Positions 39,016 to 47,948 of a stretch of DNA of 64,000 nucleotides are shown one piece after another. This DNA is from Arcanobacterium buesumense (GTDB lineage Bacteria; Actinomycetota; Actinomycetes; Actinomycetales; Actinomycetaceae). The DNA lies in the NCBI RefSeq assembly GCF_012563545.1, contig NZ_CP050804.1:1426001-1490000 (forward strand), in the 5' to 3' direction. Each line of letters starts with the position of its first letter. Within the stretch, counting starts at the first letter, position 1. Below the pieces are notes generated by a model. That model did not search any database. It worked only from the letters and a program-made list of their open reading frames with translations, and had not been told where the DNA came from. The translations under genes were made by a program, and so were the position numbers.

Positions 39016-40488
39016 ATGACTCGTCGTCCTACTCCACCGGCATCCTCGGCTGAACCAACCGGCTCAACTATGTATAACGGAGCTCCTGCCGATTCCGATC
39101 GCAACTCGCTCTCGCAAGGAAATCTTGGCCCGCTCTTGCTCCACGATGTTCACCTCGTCGATACGCTTGCACATTTCAATCGCGAATCGGTGCCCGAACG
39201 CCGCCCGCACGCTAAAGGCGCAGGTGCGTTCGGCACGTTCACCGTTACGCAGGACGTGTCCAAGTGGACCAAAGCTGATTTTCTTCAACCGGGGAAGACC
39301 ACTCGAACTCTAACTCGCTTTTCCACCGTCGCCGGTGAAATGGGTTCGCCCGATACTTGGCGTGACGTTCGTGGCTTCTCCACCCGCTTCTACACCGAAG
39401 AAGGCAACTTCGACCTGGTAGGTAACAACACTCCAGTATTCTTTATCCGCGACCCGATGAAGTTCCCACACTTTATTCATTCCCAAAAGCGCCTCGCCTC
39501 TAACGGGTTACGCGACAACAATATGCAATGGGATTTTTGGACGCTCAACCCAGAAACCGCACACCAAGTTTCCTATCTTATGGGCCCGCGAGGTCTACCG
39601 AAGTCGTGGCGTACCATGAACGGCTACTCCTCACATACCTACATGTGGATCAATGCCGCCGGGGAACGTTTCTGGGTCAAGTACCATTTCATTTCCGAAC
39701 AAGGTGTGGAAAACTTAACCAACGCTGAGGCCGAAATTTTGGCTGGCAAGGACGCCGAATATCACCGTCGAGACCTATGGAATGCAATCGCAGAAGGCAA
39801 TTTCCCATCCTGGAAGCTCTCCGTTCAGGTCATGCCTTACGAGGAAGCCAAGACCTATCGCATCAACCCCTTCGATTTGACTAAAGTGTGGCCACACGCA
39901 GATTACCCATTGCATGAGGTGGGTATGTTGACGTTGAACGAAAATCCGGAGAACTACTTCGCGCAGATCGAGCAGGCCGCATTCGCGCCGTCGAACTATG
40001 TGCCCGGAACTGGCTTCTCGCCAGATAAAATGCTGTTGGGTCGCGTTTTCGCCTACGCTGATGCTCAACGCTACCGGATCGGGCCAAACTACGACCAGCT
40101 ACCGGTTAACCAGCCAATTCCCGAGGTCACAACGTATAAACATGACGGCCCGATGACTTACCATCATGTGGGTTCGGCTCCAACCTACGCTCCGAACTCC
40201 ATGGGTAAGCCGTTCTCTGATTTTGAAGGACGAGTTGAAGACGGCTGGGAAGCTGACGGAGAGATGATTCGCGCTGCTTACGAGCTTCGCGAAGACGACG
40301 ACGATTTCAGCCAAGCCCATGACTTGGTCCGGAACGTCTACACCGAGCAAGAACGTGAGGATCTTGTTGATACGTTGGTGAGCGCGACCGAAGGCACGAA
40401 CGACGAAGTTTTCGAACGTGTGATTTGGTATTGGACGAACGTAGATGAAGAGGTTGGCGCTAAGCTGCGGGAACGGGCTAACCGGTAG
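39016..40488 (+). CDS. katA: Monofunctional haem catalase (clade 3 type length)
   Basis: The 490-residue catalase detoxifies hydrogen peroxide in the cytoplasm. The distal His lies in [13 protein letters not shown] (about residue 62) and the distal Asn in [16 protein letters not shown]. The proximal haem-ligand Tyr is in [17 protein letters not shown] near residue 350. Length fits small-subunit catalases. The ATG follows GGAGG by eight bases. A strong hairpin lies 140 bases downstream. Confidence 0.97.
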   Translation: MTRRPTPPASSAEPTGSTMYNGAPADSDRNSLSQGNLGPLLLHDVHLVDTLAHFNRESVPERRPHAKGAGAFGTFTVTQDVSKWTKADFLQPGKTTRTLTRFSTVAGEMGSPDTWRDVRGFSTRFYTEEGNFDLVGNNTPVFFIRDPMKFPHFIHSQKRLASNGLRDNNMQWDFWTLNPETAHQVSYLMGPRGLPKSWRTMNGYSSHTYMWINAAGERFWVKYHFISEQGVENLTNAEAEILAGKDAEYHRRDLWNAIAEGNFPSWKLSVQVMPYEEAKTYRINPFDLTKVWPHADYPLHEVGMLTLNENPENYFAQIEQAAFAPSNYVPGTGFSPDKMLLGRVFAYADAQRYRIGPNYDQLPVNQPIPEVTTYKHDGPMTYHHVGSAPTYAPNSMGKPFSDFEGRVEDGWEADGEMIRAAYELREDDDDFSQAHDLVRNVYTEQEREDLVDTLVSATEGTNDEVFERVIWYWTNVDEEVGAKLRERANR

Positions 40489-40515
40489 CGTAGCAGGCAT
40501 AGTGCACTAACTGGA

Positions 40516-40609
40516 CGTTGCACGGTTCGGTAACGTTGCGTGCGATTCGGCGACGTTGCGTGCAGTTCGGCAGAGGTGCACGGTTCGACGACGTTGCACG
40601 GCAGCTACA
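40516..40609 (+). repeat. Degenerate 18-20 base tandem repeat downstream of katA
   Basis: Five units begin with a CGTTGC(A/G)(C/T)G-like core followed by (A/G/T)TTCG(G/A), with unit lengths of 18-20 bases. The units diverge by several bases each. The array fills most of the space between the katA stop and its terminator and encodes nothing obvious. Confidence 0.6.
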
Positions 40610-40626
40610 GAACCACATGCGCAGTA

Positions 40627-40666
40627 GTTGTGGGAGCTTATCTATTACAGGACAAGCTCCCACAAC
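40627..40666 (+). terminator. Terminator of katA
   Basis: A perfect 13-bp stem (40627-40639 with 40654-40666) has a 14-base loop, after the katA repeats. The T-run is weak. The remaining bases to 40804 hold no recognisable gene. Confidence 0.7.
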
Positions 40667-40804
40667 CCATATTTACAGAGTTTTATCCGTTTGCCTGACG
40701 CGACCTTTACCGAAGAGTGTTGAAAGCGTGAACGTGCGTCACACATAGCCATCGAGATATGCCTGCCGGGAGGTATGTGGAATATCTGGGCGGGTCAGTT
40801 TTCC

Positions 40805-41512
40805 CTACGACCAGTCGTAGGTGAACAACGCGATGCGACTCTTAGGCTCGAAGAACAGCACGATAGCATCCGCCCCGCTACCGCAATAGTTGTAGCCGGC
40901 AACCTCGCCCACAAATAAGAATTCTCTGCCCTGATAGGACAGTGAAATCCCATCGTTGGGCAGACCGTCCGCTGGATCGATCGTCATCTCAAAAGCAGAC
41001 GGAACAGGTGATGTCTCAGACCAGTTTCCGTACGAAATCTCGCCACCCAGTACGTCCATAAAAGCCTGCGGATTATTATCCTGCCACGGCAACAGCTTCC
41101 CCGTCGTGTGGAAACGGTCCCGACTACGCTGATAGATCGCCTTCATTTCTTCGATGACCTCAGCCATGTCTTCATCCTCGTCCCCATGAGTAGGTGAAGA
41201 AACGAAATAGTCTTCGCTAGCTAAGAATCGGTACTTGTTATCTGGGGTCAACTCGAAAGCCAGCCAGTTTTCCCCACAAAACTCGGTATGGAACTCCTCA
41301 GTCCCCTCCCCGATCAAACCGTCATAGGGCTCGAAGGGGTTCAACATGTGCACAACCGTGCCGCGCAGCTCTTCGAGAAACAAGCCCAAATCTATAGAGA
41401 TCAAAGGCAGAAAATAGTTGGCGAGCCAAGGCTGATCTGGAACAAACACGCCCTCAGGGAAGGGAGATAACCCTTCGACGAGTTCACGGACATCTTCTTG
41501 ATCGGCAGGCAT
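40805..41512 (-). CDS. Acidic protein of unknown function
   Basis: The 235-residue soluble, strongly acidic protein has no membrane segment or signal peptide. A C-terminal stretch GEVAGYNYCGSGADAIVLFF ending FTYDWS is distinctive. I recall similar hypothetical proteins with a TFDWS-like end, but no function. ATG at 41512 follows GGAGG by five bases, so it is a real gene. Its small size, acidity and place at the edge of an accessory region would fit an immunity-like protein, which is speculation. Confidence 0.65.
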   Translation of the reverse strand: MPADQEDVRELVEGLSPFPEGVFVPDQPWLANYFLPLISIDLGLFLEELRGTVVHMLNPFEPYDGLIGEGTEEFHTEFCGENWLAFELTPDNKYRFLASEDYFVSSPTHGDEDEDMAEVIEEMKAIYQRSRDRFHTTGKLLPWQDNNPQAFMDVLGGEISYGNWSETSPVPSAFEMTIDPADGLPNDGISLSYQGREFLFVGEVAGYNYCGSGADAIVLFFEPKSRIALFTYDWS

Positions 41513-41826
41513 GCTGTCCTCCTGTTTTCAATTCTCGCTCAACGATGGCGGGCGATTTGGGCATCACATCTAAAACCACACGGTTTACTTCCGCTACAGT
41601 ATTAATAATTTGGTTATATATTCATACCAGAATATCACGCAAAAGCTGAGCCTAGTTCGAGCTCATCGCGTCCTTGAAAGAAGCCGAACGCATTACAATC
41701 GGACAACTAATAGGTGCGGCTATCACCTTGAACATCACATGAACGAATTTCGGCTGGTAGCCATATCCTTTTCTGCGCACACTGGAGCCACAAGTCCCAG
41801 TATCAATAATCGTAATTCACCAAATC
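41513..41826. other. Intergenic, no gene seen
   Basis: These 314 bases contain only short chance frames. AT-rich hexamers around 41600-41625 on the minus strand could be the promoter of the acidic-protein gene. Confidence 0.4.
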
Positions 41827-42021
41827 TTAAGCCTGCGGCCAATAGCAGGCATTAACATAAGCTTTGCCGTCGGGAGATTCACCCTCGTATCTCACGTTAT
41901 CCACTTCAGCTCCGCGGCTCGTTAGTCGTAGCACGCCGTCGTCGTCAAGCATGAGATAACCATCCCGGATCAAACTCTTGCTGGGCTTTTCACTTAAACG
42001 CTGCGATGCTGCTGGCGACCA
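41827..42021 (-). pseudogene. C-terminal remnant of a small DNA-binding-like protein
   Basis: A 64-codon open stretch ends in TAA at 41827 and has no start codon or ribosome site. It reads ...SLIRDGYLMLDDDGVLRLT, which looks like the recognition helix and wing of a winged-helix domain, then ...ACYWPQA. Upstream it is closed by TGA at 42022. I take it as the decayed end of a regulator. The parent family was not identified. The gap from 42022 to 42133 holds nothing recognisable. Confidence 0.45.
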
Positions 42022-42133
42022 TCAACATCGGTGACGTGTGAGCGCAGAGAATAGATCTACTGGAGAGCTGTTTGCGAGGTGGAGATGAGAAGAGGCTAAC
42101 TGGTGATAGCGTGGAACTTAGTACGTTGCTGAA

Positions 42134-42904
42134 TCATATTGCTCTCCTATAGTATCCATTACCCAGGAACTCGATAAAACCTCTATCGCGTAGAAGCTGG
42201 AGCTGCTGACGTATCTTTGCTTTCACATTCTTATTTTGGGGATGCTTCTGGCTAAGGACATGCTCAAAATTATAGAGATCTCGGAGTGAAAATTCTGCGC
42301 TACCAAGCTGCTCGATACAGATCAAAACGTCTAGTAACCACCCACGTAAATTAGGGTTTTCGAGCCGCAAGCTGCTATTGGAAGATACTTGTTTGCGCAC
42401 TTTTTCAAAATCAACGAACCGCCCATCTTTAATCAAATAAACTAACGCTTGCTACGGAATTTCACTAAATAAGATATTGCATCCCACCCAACCAGCACGT
42501 CTTGCCGTATCTGCCAGCGGTTTTCTCTTTTCAATGACTTTCGGCGCGAAGAAGTACTTCGGAACCATCAGTAAACTGTTGATGACGTAGGAGTCCTTAT
42601 CATAAGACATCACGAATAAATCAGGATTCTGATTGCTTGATATCCGTTCAATCATTGTCGAATACGCACCATCAGTGATTTTGCTGCCTATTTTTCCAGA
42701 CTTACTTTTCAGCTCATATTGCGCCGCGCATTGGCCACAAAACAAATCGGCAACTGGACGGTTATTTTCAAAATGATCGAGCTTCGGATTCCCGCAATAC
42801 GGGCAATAAACATGCTGAGCAACCCAAGCTTCACTAGCAACACGGATCTGTTGGGAGCTACTCCGATACCCTTGAACGAGACTCATATCTAATTTCAGAT
42901 TCAT
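42134..42904 (-). pseudogene. DpnI-like methyl-directed restriction endonuclease with in-frame amber codon
   Basis: The reading frame is 256 sense or stop codons, matching DpnI (254 residues) from end to end by recall. The PD-(D/E)XK catalytic set Asp53, Glu64, Lys66 (RPVADLFC, YELKSKSG) and four zinc cysteines (YCPYCGNP, FCGQC) are intact. ATG 42902-42904 overlaps the TGA of the AbiEii gene, so translation is coupled. Codon 151 is TAG (42452-42454); after it the same frame continues QALVYLIKDGR into the winged-helix DNA-recognition domain (RGWLLDVL, IRQQLQLLRDRGFIEF) without further damage. The truncated product would keep the catalytic domain only. A single nonsense mutation, read-through or sequencing error are all possible. 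DpnI cuts Gm6ATC sites. Confidence 0.9.
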
Positions 42905-43824
42905 TGTTCTTGCCGTCTCTTCTCCCAACGCAAATTACGAGAATCCCATACAGCCCCGCCGGTTTCTCCCGCTAGAGCCGGGTCAATACAAGTTTTTACT
43001 AGCGCTTCAGCAGTCGCAATATTTTGTAGCTCTACCGGAAGCTTTGCTTCTTTAGCTATCCTTCGGAAACCATCTGAGTACTTGCTCAGCCAATCCTCTG
43101 GAACATGGAATGAATCCAGCGTCCCTAGCCGTCGAATCCGTGCTTCTGACGCTAGTTGTTTTGAAAGCGCATCTCCATCAATGTCTTCATTTCGCATGTA
43201 AATAATGAGGTCCACGAGGTCTCTAACCCGACTGGAGGCTCGGCCTCCTTCATAGCGTTGCATAGTTGCACATACTTTATCCGCTATAGCATTCACTACT
43301 GGATAAACACGATAGGTGAATACCGGAATCCCCTCGACACTCAATCGATTTGCCGGTTCAATAGCATCTGTTTCTTCAATCGCAATACGATCAACAACGA
43401 GGTCAAGCGTTATTGCATTGAGTTTCTTCGTTTTACCGAAAAGCACCGATATCTTTACTCGATAACCATCGCGATATTCTTGATTACTGGCGATCAGTTG
43501 CGGATCGGGCTCAACCGTATATTCAAGATAATCGCCAAGGTCAATTCTTGCGATACGCTTGAGCTCGGCAACAGCTTCTTCGAGATCGTGGCCGTTGTAG
43601 ACGACGTCGGTATCTCGCGTATATCTCGCGTCAATCGTACGAGCGAGCATACCTCTCCCACCTTTGAGGATAAAAGCTGGCGGATCTTCACTAAATATTC
43701 TTTCTAGAAACCTCCCCGCATAATACCCTTCTATCGCGCGGTTCGTATCCTGGGAAGATTTTTTCGCGCTCTCTTTGACCGCGAGCTCAAGCGCACGCGC
43801 AGTGCGATAACGGCGTTCAGTCAT
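42901..43824 (-). CDS. AbiEii/AbiGii-family nucleotidyltransferase toxin
   Basis: The 307-residue protein (from ATG 43822-43824) is the toxin of a type IV toxin-antitoxin phage-defence pair. The nucleotidyltransferase core is FILKGGRGMLARTI then RYTRDTDVVYN, giving the GG...DxD metal motif. VRDLVDLIIYMRN lies in the helical part, as in the family. The start overlaps the AbiEi stop by eight bases, and the stop overlaps the DpnI-like start by four, so the three genes form one coupled unit. AbiEii proteins use nucleotides to block growth; tRNA 3'-end modification is known for related enzymes. Confidence 0.9.
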   Translation of the reverse strand: MTERRYRTARALELAVKESAKKSSQDTNRAIEGYYAGRFLERIFSEDPPAFILKGGRGMLARTIDARYTRDTDVVYNGHDLEEAVAELKRIARIDLGDYLEYTVEPDPQLIASNQEYRDGYRVKISVLFGKTKKLNAITLDLVVDRIAIEETDAIEPANRLSVEGIPVFTYRVYPVVNAIADKVCATMQRYEGGRASSRVRDLVDLIIYMRNEDIDGDALSKQLASEARIRRLGTLDSFHVPEDWLSKYSDGFRRIAKEAKLPVELQNIATAEALVKTCIDPALAGETGGAVWDSRNLRWEKRRQEQ

Positions 43825-44764
43825 CGGCGCTCTTCTTTCCCAGGATCGCATTAAGCTGACTAAAATCAGGCGTACTTTGACGGAACGACGCGTTAAGAGC
43901 TTCCATGGTTTCTTTCCCCAATTCTAGACTTTTAAACCATCCCTGGATCTCTGATGCCATCGAAAGAGTACGCATGAGTGATCGGTAGCTTTCAGAATAC
44001 AACCCGGTAGTTTTCGCTATTGCCTCTGCAGAGTCTTTCAACATATTATGTTGAGCACGCATAGCCTTTCCGGCTTCTGTTATCATTTCAAAAGACTGCG
44101 CTAGAGTTGCAACACCGGCGTTCAACTGCAGCAAAGCAGCATTACGCGCGAACAAGTCGCGCGCAAAGGCTTCCCCATCACCTGCTGTATATCCATGCTT
44201 CTTTGCCAGCGGTTTAAGTAGATAGGCGAGGCGTTCGTGATCGAATCTATATTCATTGCGAGCAGCGTCAGCAATCATGTTTGCGATCAGGTCAGGATCT
44301 TCACCGAGCCGGATAAGATCATAAATAGTTCGTTCCAGAGTGGTTACTGGCACGTGCTCGACCAGAATAATATCTTTCGAATCAATCTCCTGACGAAAAT
44401 AACGGATATCATCACGTGTGGTTTGTTTACGCACAGACAGCGTGAACGTATACGGAGAAGCATGAAAATCCCCAACACCATGCATATAGGCCGCAGTTCT
44501 GCCAGAAATAACCGCATCAAAGTACGGTTTGTTGAGCCGATCGTAAACTGTTTCTTTTGGAAAGACCGATAGCCACGCAGCCTTGACATCAGCATGCGAG
44601 GTTTGGTTACCAGACACATACTGGTACACGCCATAGGTCAGCTCTTCTACACGACCTGCATCGCGGAGTCGAGAGATTTGATTACGCCGCACTCCCATTT
44701 GTTGAGCTTGTGCAGTAGTGAACATACCCCACTGCGACATTGCTAGATTTTCAAGCTCTACCAC
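43817..44764 (-). CDS. AbiEi-family antitoxin / transcriptional regulator
   Basis: The antitoxin has an N-terminal winged helix (WGMFTTAQAQQMGVRRNQIS then LRDAGRVEELTYGVYQY). An AbiEi C-terminal domain follows (VISGRTAAYMHGVGD, VTTLERTIYDLIR). A 110-residue helical tail follows, longer than many AbiEi proteins. I place the start at GTG 44762-44764, five bases after AGGTGG; GTG 44773 and ATG 44740 are alternatives. It should neutralise AbiEii without direct binding (type IV logic) and repress the operon through the palindrome upstream. Confidence 0.88.
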   Translation of the reverse strand: MVELENLAMSQWGMFTTAQAQQMGVRRNQISRLRDAGRVEELTYGVYQYVSGNQTSHADVKAAWLSVFPKETVYDRLNKPYFDAVISGRTAAYMHGVGDFHASPYTFTLSVRKQTTRDDIRYFRQEIDSKDIILVEHVPVTTLERTIYDLIRLGEDPDLIANMIADAARNEYRFDHERLAYLLKPLAKKHGYTAGDGEAFARDLFARNAALLQLNAGVATLAQSFEMITEAGKAMRAQHNMLKDSAEAIAKTTGLYSESYRSLMRTLSMASEIQGWFKSLELGKETMEALNASFRQSTPDFSQLNAILGKKSADD

Positions 44765-44785
44765 ACACACCACCTAATACTGCTT

Positions 44786-44806
44786 TCGTTTACATATCGT
44801 AAACGA
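44786..44806 (-). promoter_or_regulatory. AbiE operon operator and -10 region
   Basis: A perfect palindrome with 8-base arms (TCGTTTAC / GTAAACGA) and a five-base spacer lies 22 bases upstream of the chosen AbiEi start. On the minus strand TATACT (44811-44816) just before it is a good -10, while the -35 is poor. AbiEi proteins are known to bind inverted repeats in their own promoters. Confidence 0.75.
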
Positions 44807-44992
44807 TTTAAGTATAGCAAAACAATAGCCTTGTGCCTTTTCGCCACGAATCCATCGATTTTAACTCAAGACCACGGCCACACTATCCGTCCCTTGCGCC
44901 TACCGCCCGTCCTGCTGTTCACATGTGGAACATTAGGGAAATGCTAACTGAAGTACCCCAGGTTTTGTTGCGTTTGAGTAGATGGGCATAGT

Positions 44993-45196
44993 CTGGGTGG
45001 GTGCAAGAACTTTGATCAGGATGCGAAGGATCGCGTCGTGCGCTTGGTAGAAGACCGTATTGTGGCGGAGAATGTTTCCTTGCAAGAAGCGTGCAAGATT
45101 GTGGCACCGAAACTAGGTGTTTTTGGCACACTGCTCGGCAATGGACTCAGGTAGCTCGCCGCGGAAGGGGCGCGTTCTTGAACGCATTGGTGTGGC
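44993..45196 (+). pseudogene. IS3-family transposase OrfA fragment
   Basis: The plus strand encodes NFDQDAKDRVVRLVEDRIVA and LQEACKIVAPKLGV, the N-terminal helix-turn-helix of an IS3-family OrfA. It then shifts frame near 45118 to WHTARQWTQVARR. No intact start remains. A stretch around 44947 (TGAAGTACCCCAGGTTTTG) looks like the element's outer end. The fragment stops abruptly against the oppositely oriented IS remnant. Confidence 0.75.
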
Positions 45197-45218
45197 CTAG
45201 TTTTTCGGGCCAGTTGGC

Positions 45219-46075
45219 TTAAGAGTTGACCGTGTTTTCCTGTTTGCATTGTTCCGCATATTGTCGTGGGCTGAGGTAGCCTAGCGAGGAATGTGGGTGG
45301 AAGTTATTGTAGTGCCATGACCAGTGAGCCACTACCGTGTGGGCGTGTTCTAAGTTCTCGATGCAATTATCTTCAAGAAGCTCGTCTCGCATTCGGTTGT
45401 GAAACGATTCAACAAACCCGTTATGTCAAGGCTGACCGGGTGGAATAAACGTCTGAAGCGTCTCATCCTCACCAGCCCATTCATGTAAGGCTTGAGAGAT
45501 GAATTCAGGTCCGTTATCCATCCGGATCACCCGTGGCCTGCCACCATGATCGAGCGAGGCCAGATCGAGTAACTCGATAACCGAAGCCGCATCAAGTCTA
45601 TCATCGATAGCGAAGGCAACATGTTCACGAGTGTATTGATCAATGATGTTACACATCTTGATCATCTTCCCACACCGGGCCTGAATCAAACTGAAAAATA
45701 TGAGACCACACATCTTTAGGGTATTGACCAGGGGCGACCTTAGAGTGATCCTTACCAGTTAAACGCTTACGCTTCTTCTTTGGTAGCATACGTAGGCCTT
45801 CCTCGCGCCAGATTCGGCGGAAGGTTTCCCGATATACTCCATATCCTTGTGTTAGGGCTGTAATCCAGGCACGCTGGTGTCCCCACCGGCGATGATCCTT
45901 GAGCAAATGCGTGCATCTACTGGCGTAAGGAAGCGTACTTATCCGGCTTGAGATCACTTGCTCGAGCACGTTGGTAAGCACTACGAGAGAGCCCCACAAA
46001 CGAACAAGCAAGCCTTTGCCAATAGCCCAACTCGATCAGATGCCATACTGCATCGTGGCGACGAGCTGGGCTTAA
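45219..46075 (-). pseudogene. IS407-like OrfB (integrase/DDE) pseudogene
   Basis: Pieces of one transposase occur in different frames: LLSPARRHDAVWHLIELGYW, RWGHQRAWITALTQGYGVYR, then the DDE core IKMCNIIDQYTREHVAFAID and RVIRMDNGPEFISQAL. An in-frame TGA at 45426-45428 replaces the expected Trp in PPGQP(W)HNGFVESF. The end YNNFHPHSSLGYLSP is recognisable before TAA at 45219. At least two frameshifts and one nonsense codon make it non-functional. Confidence 0.85.
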
Positions 46076-46361
46076 AAGTTTCCCTTACGACAGTTCCTTC
46101 CACGCTGCTTTTCCAGCTCTGCCTGGCCTAAAAGGCGCTTCAAGCGCGAGTTGTTCTCCTCACGTAAGTGCTGGAGTTCTTTAGCCTCGCTCCTCGTCAT
46201 TGACCCGTAGGTAGCCTGCCACCGATGTAGCGTCGCTTCGCTGATTCCTAGCTCGCTCAGGACCTGAGCCGTACTCACCCCGCCTTCTTTAAGTTCCCGA
46301 GCCTTTTCCAACTTACGAACAATCTGTTTAAGGAGGTGTGTTTACTAAACTTTTTCACCAT
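46072..46361 (-). pseudogene. IS407-like OrfA pseudogene
   Basis: Starting MVKKFSK at 46361, the frame is interrupted by extra bases near 46335-46345. It then resumes as QIVRKLEKARELKEGG and SELGISEATLHRWQATYG, the OrfA helix-turn-helix, and ends ...RKGNF. The disrupted stretch includes a run complementary to the 16S anti-Shine-Dalgarno region, probably by chance. Confidence 0.75.
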
Positions 46362-46365
46362 TGAT

Positions 46366-46674
46366 CCATTCTCCCCACCCATAGGCAGGGTATCAATAGA
46401 CAACACTCAAGTCACCTAACCCTAAAAACTTAGAGCACTCCACAGGTGTTTCCGCAGCACTAGTATTAAGTGCAATCAATTGGGTCGTACGTCTGAAAAG
46501 AACTCCGAAAATTGAAATTATCCAAATTTCTCCCAGTTACTATAAGATCATCAATAATCATTTTTATCCAATAATTATCAGTGTATTGAACGACATCATG
46601 ACGCTAACTTCCTACAAGAGCCCACACCACGCGCTGCTACCAGCGGAATGGTTATTCCACGATAAAACGATCTT
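46366..46674. other. Non-coding decay region beside the IS
   Basis: These bases are AT-rich and carry only short frames. No gene or terminal repeat was identified. Confidence 0.4.
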
Positions 46675-46914
46675 TTGTTAACGGTTACAGACTGTTTTTC
46701 ACGTCTTGATAAATTCGATGGTTTTCTTGGAGAAACATTGTATATCTCATATCGCAGAGCCCCGTGGCCACTTCGCAATTCAGACTATACAAGTGAACTG
46801 CTACTGAAGTCTCCTTGGGCTCTCATTACCATACACCGACAAGACCACGGTGGATGGAAGTATAAGGATGTAGTTGTTCGAGCTGAACAATATGCAGGTA
46901 GAGTCTTTGGCTAA
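46675..46914 (+). pseudogene. Open frame of unknown origin, probably a gene remnant
   Basis: The stretch encodes FDGFLGETLYISYRRAPWP and ALITIHRQDHGGWKYKDVVV, with ordinary protein-like composition, ending in TAA. It lacks a ribosome site, and the upstream sequence is full of stops. It may be the C-terminal part of a lost protein. No family was recognised. Confidence 0.3.
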
Positions 46915-47011
46915 CTGTTAGGAACTGAGGACTCTACACTATGCATAAAGACGTCTCACTTGTACCTAGTATCTAGGAAACCGGTCCATACTTCATAGGA
47001 GTCTATGCAAA

Positions 47012-47665
47012 ATGGTTAGCGTAATAAAAAGAATTTCATTGGCGAAACAACCTCGGGGCGGTTATCTCCTCGTAAAATCATTTGAGAAAATTGAGCTACA
47101 AGACAATAAGAGCCTCTTTGAGGAAGAAATGGCAATGAAAACAGAGATATAGCTATTAAATTGCTAGGATCTATCAGCTAATCGTTAGATTATAAAAGCA
47201 TCATCAGCGCTTGTAAACTAACTGGATCCGACTTTGTTTACCGATCAAATTTAGCGGGATACCGGCCAGTTCAAGATATTTTACAGATAATAAAACCGTT
47301 CCAAATATCAGAATAATGGTCGAGCGGAGCGTGGATTTCTTTAAGGTTTACGGGCCTATCACTGCTAATGATTTAGTTTTTATGGTGCCTTCACTGACTG
47401 GATTACTGCCGGAGATGGCGATTATCTAACTGCGGACACTCTATGGGACTTTAAAGTATCCAAGTCCATAAGGCCTACGTCTAAAAACACCTTTCAATTA
47501 TTGATCTACTACATTATGGGAAAAGAGACAGACAACCCCACTTTTTCAAAGTATTACGAACCTTGGGATTTTATTCCACAGCATAACGTCATACATAGAA
47601 TCAAAACCAGCCCAATCTCTGAGGAAACACTCAATGTGGTATCTAGCGAAATCATCGGATACTGA
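47012..47665 (+). pseudogene. Broken nuclease-like gene of a widespread uncharacterised family
   Basis: The start ATG 47012 gives MVSVIKRISLAKQPRGGYLL, a beginning I associate with an uncharacterised family common in Firmicutes and some actinobacteria. Frameshifts or deletions near 47120-47160 and 47385, plus stops, break the frame. The end is well preserved: GDGDYLTADTLWDFKVSK resembles a PD-(D/E)XK active site, followed by NTFQLLIYYIMGKE and a C-terminal SEIIGY with TGA at 47663. The gene is AT-rich compared with the core genome and sits upstream of a GIY-YIG-like gene in the same orientation. Confidence 0.6.
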
Positions 47666-47948
47666 AATCCGCAGACGGATTTATATATTTACAACGCAAC
47701 TCCTGGCCTGGATGTAGAAATACCGAATGCCGGAAGGCCCCAATAACCAGTTTTACTAATTACACATTGAAGAAAACTTAAACATTTTACAGTGCGCTAT
47801 ATGTTAATGAATCTACCAGATATATGGTAATAACCGTAGCGGATTTACCCGTGATTCACGCTGTCTAGAATCACCGAAGATTGGCTTTTCGAATTGGTTT
47901 CTTACTGCCAAAACTAAAAGATCATGAAACATTCAAAGGAGTCTAATA
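47666..47948. other. AT-rich intergenic stretch
   Basis: No coding frame is supported. It separates the broken nuclease-like gene from the GIY-YIG-like gene and should hold the latter's promoter. Confidence 0.4.

Larger units (their letters stand above)
45197..46365 (-). mobile_element. Decayed IS3-family (IS407-like) insertion sequence
   Basis: Two consecutive frames on the minus strand correspond to OrfA and OrfB of an IS407-group IS3 element, in the right order and spacing but with multiple frameshifts and stops. Exact inverted terminal repeats could not be fixed, so the ends are approximate. The left end abuts a truncated OrfA of another IS3 element on the plus strand. Confidence 0.8.

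Noticed and set aside
40516-40609. CRISPR array
   Set aside because: Units are directly adjacent, degenerate and of varying length, with no unique spacers and no cas genes.
42134-42436. Independent small helix-turn-helix regulator gene
   Set aside because: It is in frame with, and completes, the DpnI-like protein; its apparent ATT/ATG start is internal and without a ribosome site.
45016-45249. 77-codon minus-strand frame
   Set aside because: It crosses the junction of two IS remnants, is antisense to the recognisable OrfA fragment and has no family.
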